Virus record (IMG/VR): IMGVR_UViG_3300012003_000002
Coordinates: 33,562 to 97,561 of that record
DNA from: a virus
Strand: one strand, 5' to 3'
Length of the DNA stretch: 64,000 nt
Under the pieces are notes generated by a model. It saw nothing but the letters and a program-made list of their open reading frames with translations, searched no databases and was not told the DNA's origin. Position 1 is the first letter of the stretch. Each line of letters opens with the position of its first letter. The position numbers and the translations under genes are program-made. Positions 27,541 through 34,235 of the stretch are shown in pieces.

Positions 27541-27867
27541 TTAATATTTAGGTTTAATCTTCTGTTCTTTATTATATTCAAATATGTTTTTATATTCTTT
27601 TACTTCGTTTACTGAATTACATCGTTGACATATTTCATTACCATCATCATCTACTTCATATTGATTTGGTACAACTAATGTACCACAATGTTTACAAGCA
27701 AAGACTGGTTCGTTATCATAATCTTTCTTATTCATTTTAATTTCATTTATTTTATCTTTTATATCTTGTTGCCATTCTGTATCATAGAATGGAAACGGGC
27801 TCATCTTATTATGATACTCCACATACTTATATAGTGAGTTAAGATGTTTGAGTATTTGTTTGTTCAT
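27541..27867 (-). CDS. Zinc-ribbon protein
   Basis: A 108-residue protein with CKHCGTLVVPNQYEVDDDG followed by CQRCN, giving a CxxC...CxxC zinc ribbon at about residues 58-83. The N-terminal part is helical. Such small ribbons are common in phage early operons and may bind nucleic acid or host enzymes. It overlaps the upstream gene by 29 bases. Confidence 0.5.
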   Translation of the reverse strand: MNKQILKHLNSLYKYVEYHNKMSPFPFYDTEWQQDIKDKINEIKMNKKDYDNEPVFACKHCGTLVVPNQYEVDDDGNEICQRCNSVNEVKEYKNIFEYNKEQKIKPKY

Positions 27868-28042
27868 ATTTCGTTTTAATATTTAATAGTATTAACCATC
27901 CTTCATCTTCTTTACTTACATTTACAGTATAACTAAACCTTGGATATTTACCTGTAAATAATTCCATTTTAGTTTGAAAGGTATCTAATTGATCTAATGC
28001 TTTTTTTAAATCCTTTTCAAAGATTGTATATTCTTTATTCAT
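27839..28042 (-). CDS. Small protein of 67 residues, unknown
   Basis: Starts MNKEYTIFEKDLKKALDQLDTF, an acidic helix, then a beta segment (FSYTVNVSKEDEGWLILLNIKT). It overlaps both neighbours. No family is recognised. Confidence 0.5.
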   Translation of the reverse strand: MNKEYTIFEKDLKKALDQLDTFQTKMELFTGKYPRFSYTVNVSKEDEGWLILLNIKTKYEQTNTQTS

Positions 28043-28325
28043 TTATTTTATTATCTATTTTATATAATTCCCAATCTATCTTACTCATTAGATCTGGAAA
28101 ACGATCCCCATTATTACAGGATTTACTAACGTACATTTTTCCTGGCACATCACATCCGCAGTATTTACATTGTTTTGTAATCATACAATCATCTTTACAT
28201 TGTAGCATTCTATAAGATACTTGTTCTTGTAAGTGTTTAGATTCAAATCCTAATTTATTTAAAAACATTTTAGAATTACCTTCAATATATTGTTTTATAT
28301 TATTAATAGTTATTTTATGCTTCAT
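28035..28325 (-). CDS. Small zinc-binding protein
   Basis: A 96-residue protein with CKDDCMITKQCKYCGCDVPGK, a cluster of five Cys at about residues 43-59, and a further Cys in KSCNNGD. The pattern CKYCGC resembles a zinc knuckle. It overlaps its neighbours by 8-11 bases. The function is not known. Confidence 0.5.
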   Translation of the reverse strand: MKHKITINNIKQYIEGNSKMFLNKLGFESKHLQEQVSYRMLQCKDDCMITKQCKYCGCDVPGKMYVSKSCNNGDRFPDLMSKIDWELYKIDNKINE

Positions 28326-28560
28326 TACTAAGTCGACTAAGTATTAAACTTTTCTCCATTGAATCTAAATCTCTACTAATTAACTCTGGTACAATATTAT
28401 CAATATTATCTTCTGTAACAGGTTCTGGTAATATTTTAAGATAATCAGATAATTCATTAATCTGTTTTAGTTTAGTATAAAATATTTTAACTTGTTTTTT
28501 AGTGTTAAGTTTATCTAAAACATTTTTCTTTCTAATTCCGTTTTTATTGAATGTATGCAT
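28315..28560 (-). CDS. Small helical protein of 81 residues
   Basis: A Lys/Leu-rich helical N-terminal half and an acidic C-terminal half, starting MHTFNKNGIRKKNVLDKL. It overlaps the downstream gene by 11 bases. No family is recognised. Confidence 0.5.
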   Translation of the reverse strand: MHTFNKNGIRKKNVLDKLNTKKQVKIFYTKLKQINELSDYLKILPEPVTEDNIDNIVPELISRDLDSMEKSLILSRLSNEA

Positions 28561-28562
28561 TT

Positions 28563-28766
28563 TTATAATCTATTAAATTTTAAATATTTAGGATTTTCTT
28601 TACTCCATCTAATTCTATATTCTTCTAATTCATTATCAGTTTTAGTTGGAAATATATTTCTCCAATATTCTAATTCTTTAGGATTGTTCTTATTATTCAT
28701 AAATATTCTATTTTCGTATTTAATTTCTTCTTCAGTTCTTAAATCTATAAGTTCTCCGTTTCTCAT
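28563..28766 (-). CDS. Small charged protein of 67 residues
   Basis: Starts MRNGELIDLRTEEEIKYENR and is rich in Glu, Arg and Asn, with Trp-containing C-terminal motifs (EYWRNIFPTK, RWSKENPKY). Its start overlaps the previous gene's stop by one base. No family is recognised. Confidence 0.5.
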   Translation of the reverse strand: MRNGELIDLRTEEEIKYENRIFMNNKNNPKELEYWRNIFPTKTDNELEEYRIRWSKENPKYLKFNRL

Positions 28767-29038
28767 TAAAATGTAGTATTTAAAATTTTAGTATCTATTA
28801 TTGTATCTCCAGCTTTATTAAATATTAAATGTTTCTTTAAGTATCCAGTCTTGTTTCTAGCAAAGATTTGAACTGTTGGTATATTACCCTCTCCTATAAA
28901 GATCCCTACGTTTAAATCATTAATTCTGTTACCTCTCCATTTCTTAGTATAATGATTATACATATTGAAAATATCTTTTTGATTATCTATAATATGATTC
29001 TCTATCTCGGTAACTTTATTTTGTATATTTATTAACAT
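28766..29038 (-). CDS. Small protein of 90 residues, unknown
   Basis: An N-terminal helix (residues 5-30), then a beta-rich stretch with RGNRINDLNVGIFIGEGN and a short hydrophobic end. It overlaps the zinc-ribbon gene at 29016-29183 by 23 bases. No family is recognised. Confidence 0.5.
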   Translation of the reverse strand: MLINIQNKVTEIENHIIDNQKDIFNMYNHYTKKWRGNRINDLNVGIFIGEGNIPTVQIFARNKTGYLKKHLIFNKAGDTIIDTKILNTTF

Positions 29039-29183
29039 CTTTATCTTTTATTGGTTTAATTATTAAATTACAGTTTATACAATTTCCTGTAAAACTATTT
29101 GGTCTTGGTAAATTACATCTACATTCTAATTGTTGAAAATTATTCCATTCTTCATTAAAATAAATTCTTTTGTCTTCTTCCAT
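29016..29183 (-). CDS. Small CxC...CxxC zinc-binding protein of 55 residues
   Basis: ATG at 29183, product with CRC near residue 21 and CINC near residue 35, a compact four-Cys zinc site. Its ATG overlaps the stop of the upstream gene (TAATG), and its end overlaps the next gene by 23 bases, which supports real coupled translation despite the small size. Confidence 0.5.
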   Translation of the reverse strand: MEEDKRIYFNEEWNNFQQLECRCNLPRPNSFTGNCINCNLIIKPIKDKDVNKYTK

Positions 29184-29425
29184 TATAAGGTTTCTTTAAA
29201 TCTATTTACTAAGAAGTTAGTAAAATCATTATTTTTAAATACTCCATTTAAATTAATATACATTCTAATATCTATTGAAGTCTTATCTGGTAAAGTTACT
29301 CTACATTTATTTTGTATTAATAACTTTGACCAATCTTCAAATCCAATAGGTTGTTGATCGTTATAAACAATCTCTATATTAAAATCACAATCTTGTTCTA
29401 GTTTATTACATTTAAAACCTGTCAT
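29183..29425 (-). CDS. First gene of the leftward operon, unknown 80-residue protein
   Basis: A beta-rich acidic protein starting MTGFKCNKLEQDCDFNIEIV with two Cys near the N terminus. It is the promoter-proximal gene after 29449-29479 and leads a run of twelve overlapping small genes. No family is recognised. Confidence 0.5.
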   Translation of the reverse strand: MTGFKCNKLEQDCDFNIEIVYNDQQPIGFEDWSKLLIQNKCRVTLPDKTSIDIRMYINLNGVFKNNDFTNFLVNRFKETL

Positions 29426-29448
29426 TAAGCTTATTTTTAAATTCTATA

Positions 29449-29479
29449 CAAAGGTAATCAATTAAAATGACATATGCAA
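29449..29479 (-). promoter_or_regulatory. Bacteroidota-type promoter for the leftward operon
   Basis: On the minus strand TTG, 20 bases, TACCTTTG, about 25 bases upstream of the ATG at 29425. This is a full match to the -33/-7 consensus and would start the small-gene, chaperonin and packaging transcript. Confidence 0.5.
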
Positions 29480-29541
29480 GCTTTTTATCATTTATTTTAC
29501 AAAAATATGTAAAATAATTTATTTAAATGACAATTAGACAT

Positions 29542-29573
29542 AAAAAAACCCTTCTCAATTAAGAGAAAGGTTT
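29542..29573 (-). terminator. Terminator of the leftward noncoding RNA
   Basis: The leftward RNA folds GAGAAGGGTTT with AAACCTTTCTC around a 6-base loop (one mismatch) and continues into seven U. It lies upstream of the operon promoter at 29449-29479 and ends the 29.6-29.9 kb transcript, insulating the two units. Confidence 0.5.
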
Positions 29574-29885
29574 ATATATAAGTTACCCATAACCATAATA
29601 TTGTAATTTACAAATAATTAGTTAATAATTAGTTAATAATTAAACACAAAAGGGTTTCCCAAGAAATCTAATTCTTAGGAACCACTTGGCTTATATAGTT
29701 TGTTGAAGTCGTCATACCCTTAAACCCGTTATCTATTCACATATCTTCTTTTGCCCTAGATTGTATATTAAATATACTGTGAAATAGCAACAACCACCTA
29801 TATAAGTTGCGTAATTATGTCTTGTTATTAAATTGTCTAATATTAATTCTGTTTAAAACTGTCTAAATTAATTATCTTTTTAATA
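29546..29885 (-). ncRNA. Independently transcribed structured noncoding RNA, about 340 nt
   Basis: This stretch has a promoter (29892-29923), a terminator (29542-29573) and no open frame of note. Between them lie nested complementary arms: 29690-29698 with 29798-29806 (CTTATATAG type, 9 pairs), 29700-29705 with 29788-29793 (6 pairs), and 29733-29741 with 29778-29787 (9 pairs with one bulge). A separate hairpin pairs 29656-29665 with 29672-29681 (10 pairs, 6-base loop). The start is estimated as about 7 bases after the -7 element. It matches no RNA class I know, such as 6S or RNase P. Confidence 0.5.
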
Positions 29886-29891
29886 ACAGTA

Positions 29892-29923
29892 CAAAGATAC
29901 AACATTTATTTGTAAATTCCTAA
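29892..29923 (-). promoter_or_regulatory. Promoter of the leftward noncoding RNA
   Basis: On the minus strand TTAGG, exactly 19 bases, TATCTTTG. The N19 segment is also similar to that of the phosphoesterase promoter (both contain TTTACAAA and TGTT at the same offsets), suggesting a shared regulator or common origin. Confidence 0.5.
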
Positions 29924-29973
29924 TAAAAAGTAATTTATTTTACATAAATTGTTAATCACCTATAGCGTTTATG

Positions 29974-30303
29974 TTATTTCTTATTTAAGAACTTATCTAT
30001 TTTATTAAATATCCAACCTGTTAAGTAAGCTTGCGATTCATCATTATCAATATCTAACTCAACACATCTATCTTTAAATATATAATTAACTAAGTGAGTT
30101 ACTTCATGTGCTATAATAGATCCTTCACTATATTCAAATGCTATAATATATTCACTATGTTTATTAGGAACTCTCATTGTAACTGCACCATAATCTGATA
30201 AATCAATTGTTTTATACTTTTTAGTTATATACGATAAGTCTTTATCTAATATTATAGTTAATTTACATTGATAAATTGGTATTTTAATGGTTTTCTTTCT
30301 CAT
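29974..30303 (-). CDS. Zincin-like metalloprotease candidate (HExxH)
   Basis: A 109-residue protein with IIAHEVTHLVNYIF, an HExxH zinc site at about residues 67-71, and a downstream DNDESQAYLTGWIF whose Glu could be the third ligand. Family proteins of this type are small phage zincins of unknown substrate. It lies five bases after the HNH endonuclease gene and is probably driven by 30950-30981. The usual length of such domains fits, but activity is inferred from motif only. Confidence 0.5.
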   Translation of the reverse strand: MRKKTIKIPIYQCKLTIILDKDLSYITKKYKTIDLSDYGAVTMRVPNKHSEYIIAFEYSEGSIIAHEVTHLVNYIFKDRCVELDIDNDESQAYLTGWIFNKIDKFLNKK

Positions 30304-30307
30304 AGAT

Positions 30308-30928
30308 TTATATTATTTTGTTATATTTAGCTAAATTGTCTTTAGCCCATAATGGTTGTAGATTAGTATAATGATTTAACTTATATAAATCATCTATTGT
30401 TTGTGCTGATGATATAGGTATAATATGATCTATATGTAACTCACTTAATTTATCCCAACTCATTCCTTCTGTAAACTGAGATTCTATATGTGTTTTAAAT
30501 TCTTCTTGTGTACATCCTAATATATCTAAACTGCATTTTGTTTTAGTTGTTCTTAAACTTCTATAAATACCATTTCTAAATCTTTTGGTTAATGCATATA
30601 CTGGATCATTCTTTTTACGATTATAATAGTCTTTTTTCTCAAGAAGTATTCTATCTCTATGTCTTAATTTATATTCTCTTTTAATCTTATTAATATTTTC
30701 TTTATTTTCTTTTAAATATAAGTCTCTTTTTAATTGATAAGTTTCAGTTTTTCTAACTCTCTTAGTTTTAATACCTATTAATTCTCTATTTTTATCATAG
30801 TATTTTTTAGATTGTACTTTTACACATTCTTTACAAGTTGGGTGTTTATTATCTATAAATTTTTTATGATTATGATAATTACTAATATCTTTTTCTATTT
30901 TACAACAATTACAAACTTTAATATTCAT
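30308..30928 (-). CDS. HNH homing endonuclease with zinc-binding N terminus
   Basis: A 206-residue protein. The N terminus has CNCC...CKEC, a four-Cys zinc site (residues 5-32), then basic repeats (KKYYDKNRELIGIKTKR type) and the HNH core HIDHIIPISSAQTIDDLYKLNHYTNLQPLWAKDN at the C terminus. I take the ATG at 30928, preceded by GGAG at good spacing; a longer TTG-started frame begins inside the promoter. It lies in the divergent intergenic region, so it is free-standing. Confidence 0.5.
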   Translation of the reverse strand: MNIKVCNCCKIEKDISNYHNHKKFIDNKHPTCKECVKVQSKKYYDKNRELIGIKTKRVRKTETYQLKRDLYLKENKENINKIKREYKLRHRDRILLEKKDYYNRKKNDPVYALTKRFRNGIYRSLRTTKTKCSLDILGCTQEEFKTHIESQFTEGMSWDKLSELHIDHIIPISSAQTIDDLYKLNHYTNLQPLWAKDNLAKYNKII

Positions 30929-30949
30929 TTTACTCCAATTTAATAATTG

Positions 30950-30981
30950 CAAATATAGTGAAAAATAATGATAAATCCTAA
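30950..30981 (-). promoter_or_regulatory. Promoter of the HNH endonuclease
   Basis: On the minus strand TTAGG, 19 bases, TATATTTG. It is nearly identical over 32 bases to the promoter of the GIY-YIG gene at 63799-63830 (shared TCAT and TTTTTCAC within the spacer), though the two genes are unrelated. Confidence 0.5.
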
Positions 30982-31049
30982 TTTATTTGCAACTTTTTTT
31001 TATTTTTTTTTAGAAAATTTTAAAAGTATTGAATACGTAAACTAACTTA

Positions 31050-31142
31050 TCAAGTCACCCCCACTATTTTCAAGTTTTGGGAGGTACTCCGTATCTCTTT
31101 TGTCTAACCCGAATTGTTAAAGTCGTGACTCGACAGCAATTC
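31050..31142 (+). promoter_or_regulatory. Structured leader of the 31160 gene
   Basis: GAATTG (31111-31116) pairs with CAATTC (31137-31142), and GTCG/CGAC pairs inside it; a second small GGAG/CTCC hairpin lies at about 31080-31090. The stretch is GC-richer than its surroundings and ends 17 bases before the ATG. It may stabilise the message or control translation. No clear TAnnTTTG promoter is seen just upstream; one must lie within about 100 bases. Confidence 0.5.
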
Positions 31143-31159
31143 ATAATACATATCATACG

Positions 31160-31534
31160 ATGAACACAAAATTCAAACCAGTTGTTAACACAACTACAGG
31201 TAAAACAGACTTCAATTTCCCTGCGGAATTAGTATCAATCTCTGATAAAGAGATGACTAACAGCAAGGGAACTAAGTATGTATTAGGTAATGTGAACTTC
31301 ACATATCCTAACGGTACACCAGCTAAAGCTGTTACTACTCAGATATTTGCTAAGTCATTAGCACACGGTATCAAAGTAGGGTCTATATTACTATCTACAT
31401 TATCTAAAGATGATGAAGGTAAGTTATGGATCAGAACATCTCACTTATCTGCTGGTAACAACATCGATACAGACGCATTTGGGTCTATGTTTGATGAAGT
31501 TGCTGTAGCTGAACCAGTTGCTGCTGAAGCATAA
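31160..31534 (+). CDS. Highly expressed small acidic-tailed protein, possible OB-fold DNA-binding protein
   Basis: A 124-residue protein with even codon use unlike its neighbours, beta-rich (KGTKYVLGNVNFTYPNGTPAKAV) and with an acidic, Ala-rich C terminus (DTDAFGSMFDEVAVAEPVAAEA). Its own structured leader and strong terminator make it a single-gene unit, first on the rightward side. Size, beta content and acidic tail would suit a single-stranded DNA-binding protein. No diagnostic motif proves it. Confidence 0.5.
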   Translation: MNTKFKPVVNTTTGKTDFNFPAELVSISDKEMTNSKGTKYVLGNVNFTYPNGTPAKAVTTQIFAKSLAHGIKVGSILLSTLSKDDEGKLWIRTSHLSAGNNIDTDAFGSMFDEVAVAEPVAAEA

Positions 31535-31538
31535 TCTA

Positions 31539-31565
31539 TAGCCCCTTCGGGGGTTATTTTTTAAC
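31539..31565 (+). terminator. Strong rho-independent terminator
   Basis: AGCCCC-TTCG-GGGGTT stem with a stable UUCG tetraloop, followed by a T-run (ATTTTTT). It lies five bases after the stop of the 31160 gene. Confidence 0.5.
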
Positions 31566-32066
31566 TCTATAATAACTTATTATGTGTGAGTATTTGAAAC
31601 AATTCTCTACAACTTTTACATTTAATTGTGAATCATATAATAGGTTATAATAGGTTAATGTTGTCAATTAAGTTTTAATACATTATAATGAAAGTGGTGA
31701 GGAAATAAGCTTTATATTATAATTGCTAAAACTTTAATTGGTGACTAATATTAAAGAGAATATGATTAGGATTAAAACTTTAATGTTATTGTTGTGAGTA
31801 CAGGTGTGAACTCTCAAATTAATAGTGGTTAAAGCGGAAGGTTACACATTAAATTGTCCGAAGTGTTTAACAGATTGACCACTATTATTTTATTATAACT
31901 TGTTGATAGTGAGGTCTTTGTTACTTCATCACCACCAATTATCACACTTCAACTACAACTCCAGTTACACAACTATAAATATAGTTATAGCTTTTACATC
32001 AATAATATAACCAATTCAATTAAGTTATTCTACATATATTTACACACAATTTATTAAAATTATACT
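31566..32066 (+). other. Noncoding region with candidate structured RNAs
   Basis: No open frame of note. Two candidate RNAs can be drawn. One is closed by 31656-31669 and 31728-31741 (about 13 pairs with one bulge). The other is 31821-31886 (separate entry). Direct repeats of AAAACTTTAAT occur near 31728 and 31775. A further AACTATA/TATAGTT hairpin lies near 31970. No promoter is evident by eye. Confidence 0.5.
31821..31886 (+). ncRNA. Candidate small structured RNA (66 nt)
   Basis: Closing stem AATAGTGGT / ACCACTATT (9 pairs, three of them G-C) and an inner CGGA/TCCG stem. U-rich sequence follows. Same size class and layout as the elements at 32663, 32740 and 32814. Strand is assumed from the surrounding rightward genes. 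Confidence 0.5.
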
Positions 32067-32267
32067 ATGAAATATATCTCAAAATGTCCAATAACTAATA
32101 AAATAGTAGGTATGTGGACAATAATTCCAGGTTTCTACAACTTAAAAGGTCAATTTATAAGATATGAAATAGGTTATTATTGTAATTATAATAAAACCAT
32201 ACACAAATCTAGAAAAGATTATTTAAATTGTAAACATTGTAAACAAAACAAATTATTAACTGACTAA
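32067..32267 (+). CDS. Small Cys-rich protein of 66 residues
   Basis: Starts MKYISKCPITNKIVGMWTI, is basic and aromatic, with Cys at residues 7, 39 and in YLNCKHCKQNK, giving a CxxC knuckle at the end. It may bind zinc. It is the first gene of the micropeptide-rich stretch. No family is recognised. Confidence 0.5.
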   Translation: MKYISKCPITNKIVGMWTIIPGFYNLKGQFIRYEIGYYCNYNKTIHKSRKDYLNCKHCKQNKLLTD

Positions 32268-32278
32268 ATAACAAAATT

Positions 32279-32359
32279 ATGAAAAACTTTGACAAATTTA
32301 TTACCTATATATCATTTAAGTTATATGGTAAACGACAACCAATGTGGACATTTCAATAA
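32279..32359 (+). CDS. Possible micropeptide of 26 residues
   Basis: ATG at 32279 in an AAAATT-ATG context like the neighbouring genes, encoding a short basic aromatic peptide (MKNFDKFITYISFKLYGKRQ...). Only start context and packing support it. Confidence 0.5.
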   Translation: MKNFDKFITYISFKLYGKRQPMWTFQ

Positions 32360-32374
32360 CTAAATTATAATATT

Positions 32375-32563
32375 ATGTCAACATATTCAAATGAACCACA
32401 ACAAAACAATTGGGAAATATGGTTTGTAACATCCGTTATATTATTCATATCAACATTGATCTGGGGATCAATTGATATAGAACGACCAGTTATATATGAC
32501 GGACTATTATTTGCAATATTTATAAATTTAATATATTGTATTTATAAAGGTTTTCAAAAATAA
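32375..32563 (+). CDS. Small membrane protein of 62 residues
   Basis: Two membrane segments (about residues 14-30 and 43-58) separated by a short charged loop. The start context is AATATT-ATG. No family is recognised; such small early membrane proteins often affect the host envelope or superinfection. Confidence 0.5.
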   Translation: MSTYSNEPQQNNWEIWFVTSVILFISTLIWGSIDIERPVIYDGLLFAIFINLIYCIYKGFQK

Positions 32564-32568
32564 TAATT

Positions 32569-32652
32569 ATGAAACAATTCATAATCAAATCAATAATATC
32601 TTTATTTATAATAACAATTGTTATTTATATATTTAGAGATATTATAATATAA
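32569..32652 (+). CDS. Single-pass membrane micropeptide (27 residues)
   Basis: ATG at 32569 five bases after the previous stop, encoding MKQFIIKSIISLFIITIVIY and a short basic/acidic end. One clear membrane helix. The start context (AATAATT-ATG) matches the neighbouring genes. Confidence 0.5.
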   Translation: MKQFIIKSIISLFIITIVIYIFRDIII

Positions 32653-32662
32653 ATTCTCAATG

Positions 32663-32728
32663 ACTATTGTAAAAGATATTGGTCAAGCCCAATCAATTTG
32701 TAGTTCAATGAAGAATAATTACAATAGT
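32663..32728 (+). ncRNA. Candidate small structured RNA (66 nt)
   Basis: Closing stem ACTATTGTAA / TTACAATAGT (10 perfect pairs), an inner ATTGG-TCAAGC-CCAAT hairpin and a weaker TTC/GAA arm, then five U. It is the first of three adjacent elements of the same architecture. By length it could be a reduced tRNA-like RNA, but no anticodon arm can be named. Confidence 0.5.
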
Positions 32729-32739
32729 TTTTAAAATAA

Positions 32740-32799
32740 AAAGGGAAGAGGTGCATGGTCATTAAATGCTGGTTGGTAGAGAACGAGGTTCTTCCCTTT
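32740..32799 (+). ncRNA. Candidate small structured RNA (60 nt), D-loop-like motif
   Basis: Closing stem AAAGGGAAG / CTTCCCTTT (9 perfect pairs, four G-C), an inner GCAT/ATGC hairpin, an AAC/GTT hairpin and a GTTGGTAGAG stretch that resembles a tRNA D-loop. It starts 11 bases after the previous element. Confidence 0.5.
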
Positions 32800-32813
32800 A
32801 ATAATATTAATTA

Positions 32814-32880
32814 TTACCATATGTGTGGAGTGAAACTCTCCACTAATTAACGATTCTTTTTAGAATAAACCATATGGTAA
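32814..32880 (+). ncRNA. Candidate small structured RNA (67 nt), three-way junction
   Basis: Closing stem TTACCATATG / CATATGGTAA (10 pairs), then GTGGAG-TGAAACT-CTCCAC (6 pairs, 7-base loop) and ATTCT-TTTT-AGAAT (5 pairs). This is the clearest three-way junction of the set. U-rich sequence follows. Confidence 0.5.
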
Positions 32881-32914
32881 TGATTTTTTTAAATAACAAA
32901 CTAAATATATAATT

Positions 32915-33052
32915 ATGAATAGAAATAAAATAGAAAGATATATTCTTTCAAAAGAACATTCAAAACATCCTAATTTAATATTTGGTTTAACAGTATTTTG
33001 TGTCATTATAATTATGACCTCAATATTATTTTATATTAAATATTCAATTTAA
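32915..33052 (+). CDS. Single-pass membrane protein of 45 residues
   Basis: ATG at 32915 in the usual AATT-ATG context. A charged N terminus (MNRNKIERYILSKEHSKH) precedes a membrane helix of about 20 residues. No family is recognised. Confidence 0.5.
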   Translation: MNRNKIERYILSKEHSKHPNLIFGLTVFCVIIIMTSILFYIKYSI

Positions 33053-33127
33053 ACAAAACAACACTAACATAGACAGAAGTCTTTGAAGAAGGGTAGCGTA
33101 TAATAAGTCTTAGTTTGCTACAAAACT

Positions 33128-33160
33128 AACCACTGGAATTAATAATTAGTTCTAGTGGTT
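33128..33160 (+). terminator. Long hairpin upstream of the tmRNA
   Basis: AACCACTGGAATTAAT pairs with its near-complement ending AGTGGTT (14-15 pairs including two G-U), followed by TTATAATAAAA. It may end transcription of the micropeptide stretch or mark the tmRNA precursor's 5' side. The U-run is weak. Confidence 0.5.
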
Positions 33161-33178
33161 TTATAATAAAATAAATAA

Positions 33179-33540
33179 GGGGTCGACTGGTTTTGACAGG
33201 TAGATAATAAATATATAATTCAGCCAGAGAGATAACTGTAAACTAAGGTGAATATTTTTTAAACGGCAAAAATCAACAAACAGCCAATATGGCTAAAGTT
33301 TTTTCTCTAATCAATTCTGATATAACTGAATTTGAATTAGCAGCATAGTTTAAAACGGTCAGTAAGTTAATTCGCGATGTGCATTAATCCTGAACCAAAC
33401 TCAAACTATAGAGTAATTTAGTATTGGTCCACATTTAGTAGTTTTTAAAGGACAATAAAGATTAAATTCTACAATAAGCTGTATAAAATTATATATTAAA
33501 AACTATTTTGGACCCGAGTTCGATTCTCGGCGACTCCACA
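33179..33540 (+). ncRNA. ssrA: tmRNA (transfer-messenger RNA)
   Basis: The 5' end GGGGTCG-ACTGGTTTTGACAGG is the tmRNA signature. The 3' end has a T arm CCGAG-TTCGATT-CTCGG and CGACTCC, which pairs with GGGGTCG over seven pairs including G3-U70, the alanine identity pair; the discriminator is A and only CA of the CCA is encoded. The tag frame probably resumes at GGC 33265-33267 and runs 27 codons to TAG 33346-33348, starting GKNQQTAN and ending TEFELAA, so the LAA degradation signal is kept while the tag is long. tmRNA rescues stalled ribosomes with host SmpB. Confidence 0.5.
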
Positions 33541-33645
33541 GCTGTTATCTGAATTAGCACTAGGACGATAACTATCATTGGTGGAAGCTAATCACTTGAA
33601 TGATCCTGTAAGTTGTGACCAGTACACGTAAAAAGACACTTACCA
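33541..33645 (+). ncRNA. Structured region after the tmRNA
   Basis: Three successive hairpins can be drawn: GTTATC/GATAAC (33544-33572), ATCATT/AATGAT (33574-33604) and GTAAGT/ACTTAC (33608-33643). It may be the trailer of the tmRNA precursor or a separate RNA ended by 33646-33693. There is no open frame. Confidence 0.5.
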
Positions 33646-33693
33646 GTTAGAATAGGTGTGAACGGTTTTTCCCGTCAAGTTCTAACATTTTTT
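33646..33693 (+). terminator. Rho-independent-type terminator of the tmRNA region
   Basis: GTTAGAA / TTCTAAC (7 pairs) with an inner ACGG/CCGT stem, followed by six T. Confidence 0.5.
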
Positions 33694-33739
33694 AAATATA
33701 AATAATTAAAGATAATACAGTCCGTGTAAACTGTAAATA

Positions 33740-33862
33740 AATAACATTTAGTGCAAATGTCTAGCACCCTTATCAGTAGATGTAACGAATTAAGCAGCGT
33801 GTTGCGCATAAGTAAAACAACTTAATTTGGGGAAATGTAGATTGACAACCTACAGTGTTATT
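33740..33862 (+). ncRNA. Candidate cloverleaf-like RNA (123 nt)
   Basis: Closing stem AATAACATT / AGTGTTATT (9 pairs, one G-U). Inside are GTGC/GCAC, AATTAAG/CTTAATT (with GCG/CGC nested) and TGTAG/CTACA hairpins, giving a four-way layout larger than a tRNA. There is no open frame. Confidence 0.5.
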
Positions 33863-33875
33863 TTATAAAAATTAC

Positions 33876-33954
33876 TATTTAAGCTAGTTTATAAACAGCA
33901 ACACTTAGCGATTGCGCAGCAATAGTGAAAAAGGTGTGATTCCTTATTTAAATA
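33876..33954 (+). ncRNA. Candidate tRNA-like cloverleaf (79 nt)
   Basis: Closing stem TATTTAA / TTAAATA (7 perfect pairs), a D-arm-like GCT...AGC hairpin enclosing GTTTA/TAAAC, a long arm CACT...AGTG with ATTGC-GCA-GCAAT at its tip, and a T-arm-like AAGG-TGTGATT-CCTT with a 7-base loop. The middle arm lacks a normal 7-base anticodon loop, so it is not a standard tRNA. A GGAC/GTCC hairpin follows. Confidence 0.5.
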
Positions 33955-34036
33955 CGGACTAACGTCCAAATAATATTAATAAATTAAAAATAACTCTAAA
34001 TTAATATAAAGAGTATGACTCAATAATAATTATATA

Positions 34037-34089
34037 ATGTTGCTAGGCTTGTAACCTAGAAATGGAGGTTTAAATCCTCGTGCTACAAC
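34037..34089 (+). tRNA. D-arm-less tRNA-like element, anticodon UGU (Thr-like)
   Basis: A perfect anticodon arm CTAGG-CTTGTAA-CCTAG (34043-34059) has U33, anticodon TGT and purine 37. A T-arm-like GAGG-TTTAAAT-CCTC follows at 34065-34079. The outer stem is short: GTTG (34039) with CAAC (34086), or an imperfect 5-7 pairs. There is no D arm between acceptor and anticodon arm. A standard tRNA finder would probably miss it. Function as a tRNA is doubtful but the anticodon arm is too good to ignore. Confidence 0.5.
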
Positions 34090-34235
34090 TCAGAAATAGT
34101 AAGCATTAACATAATAATATAATTATTGAAAAGGTTAAATATTACATAAGTACAACTAAAATCCGATATTCTTAAATGAATACAAAACCTATTGTGGAAT
34201 AATAGTAAGCAATAGTTATAAATATATAAAATCAA

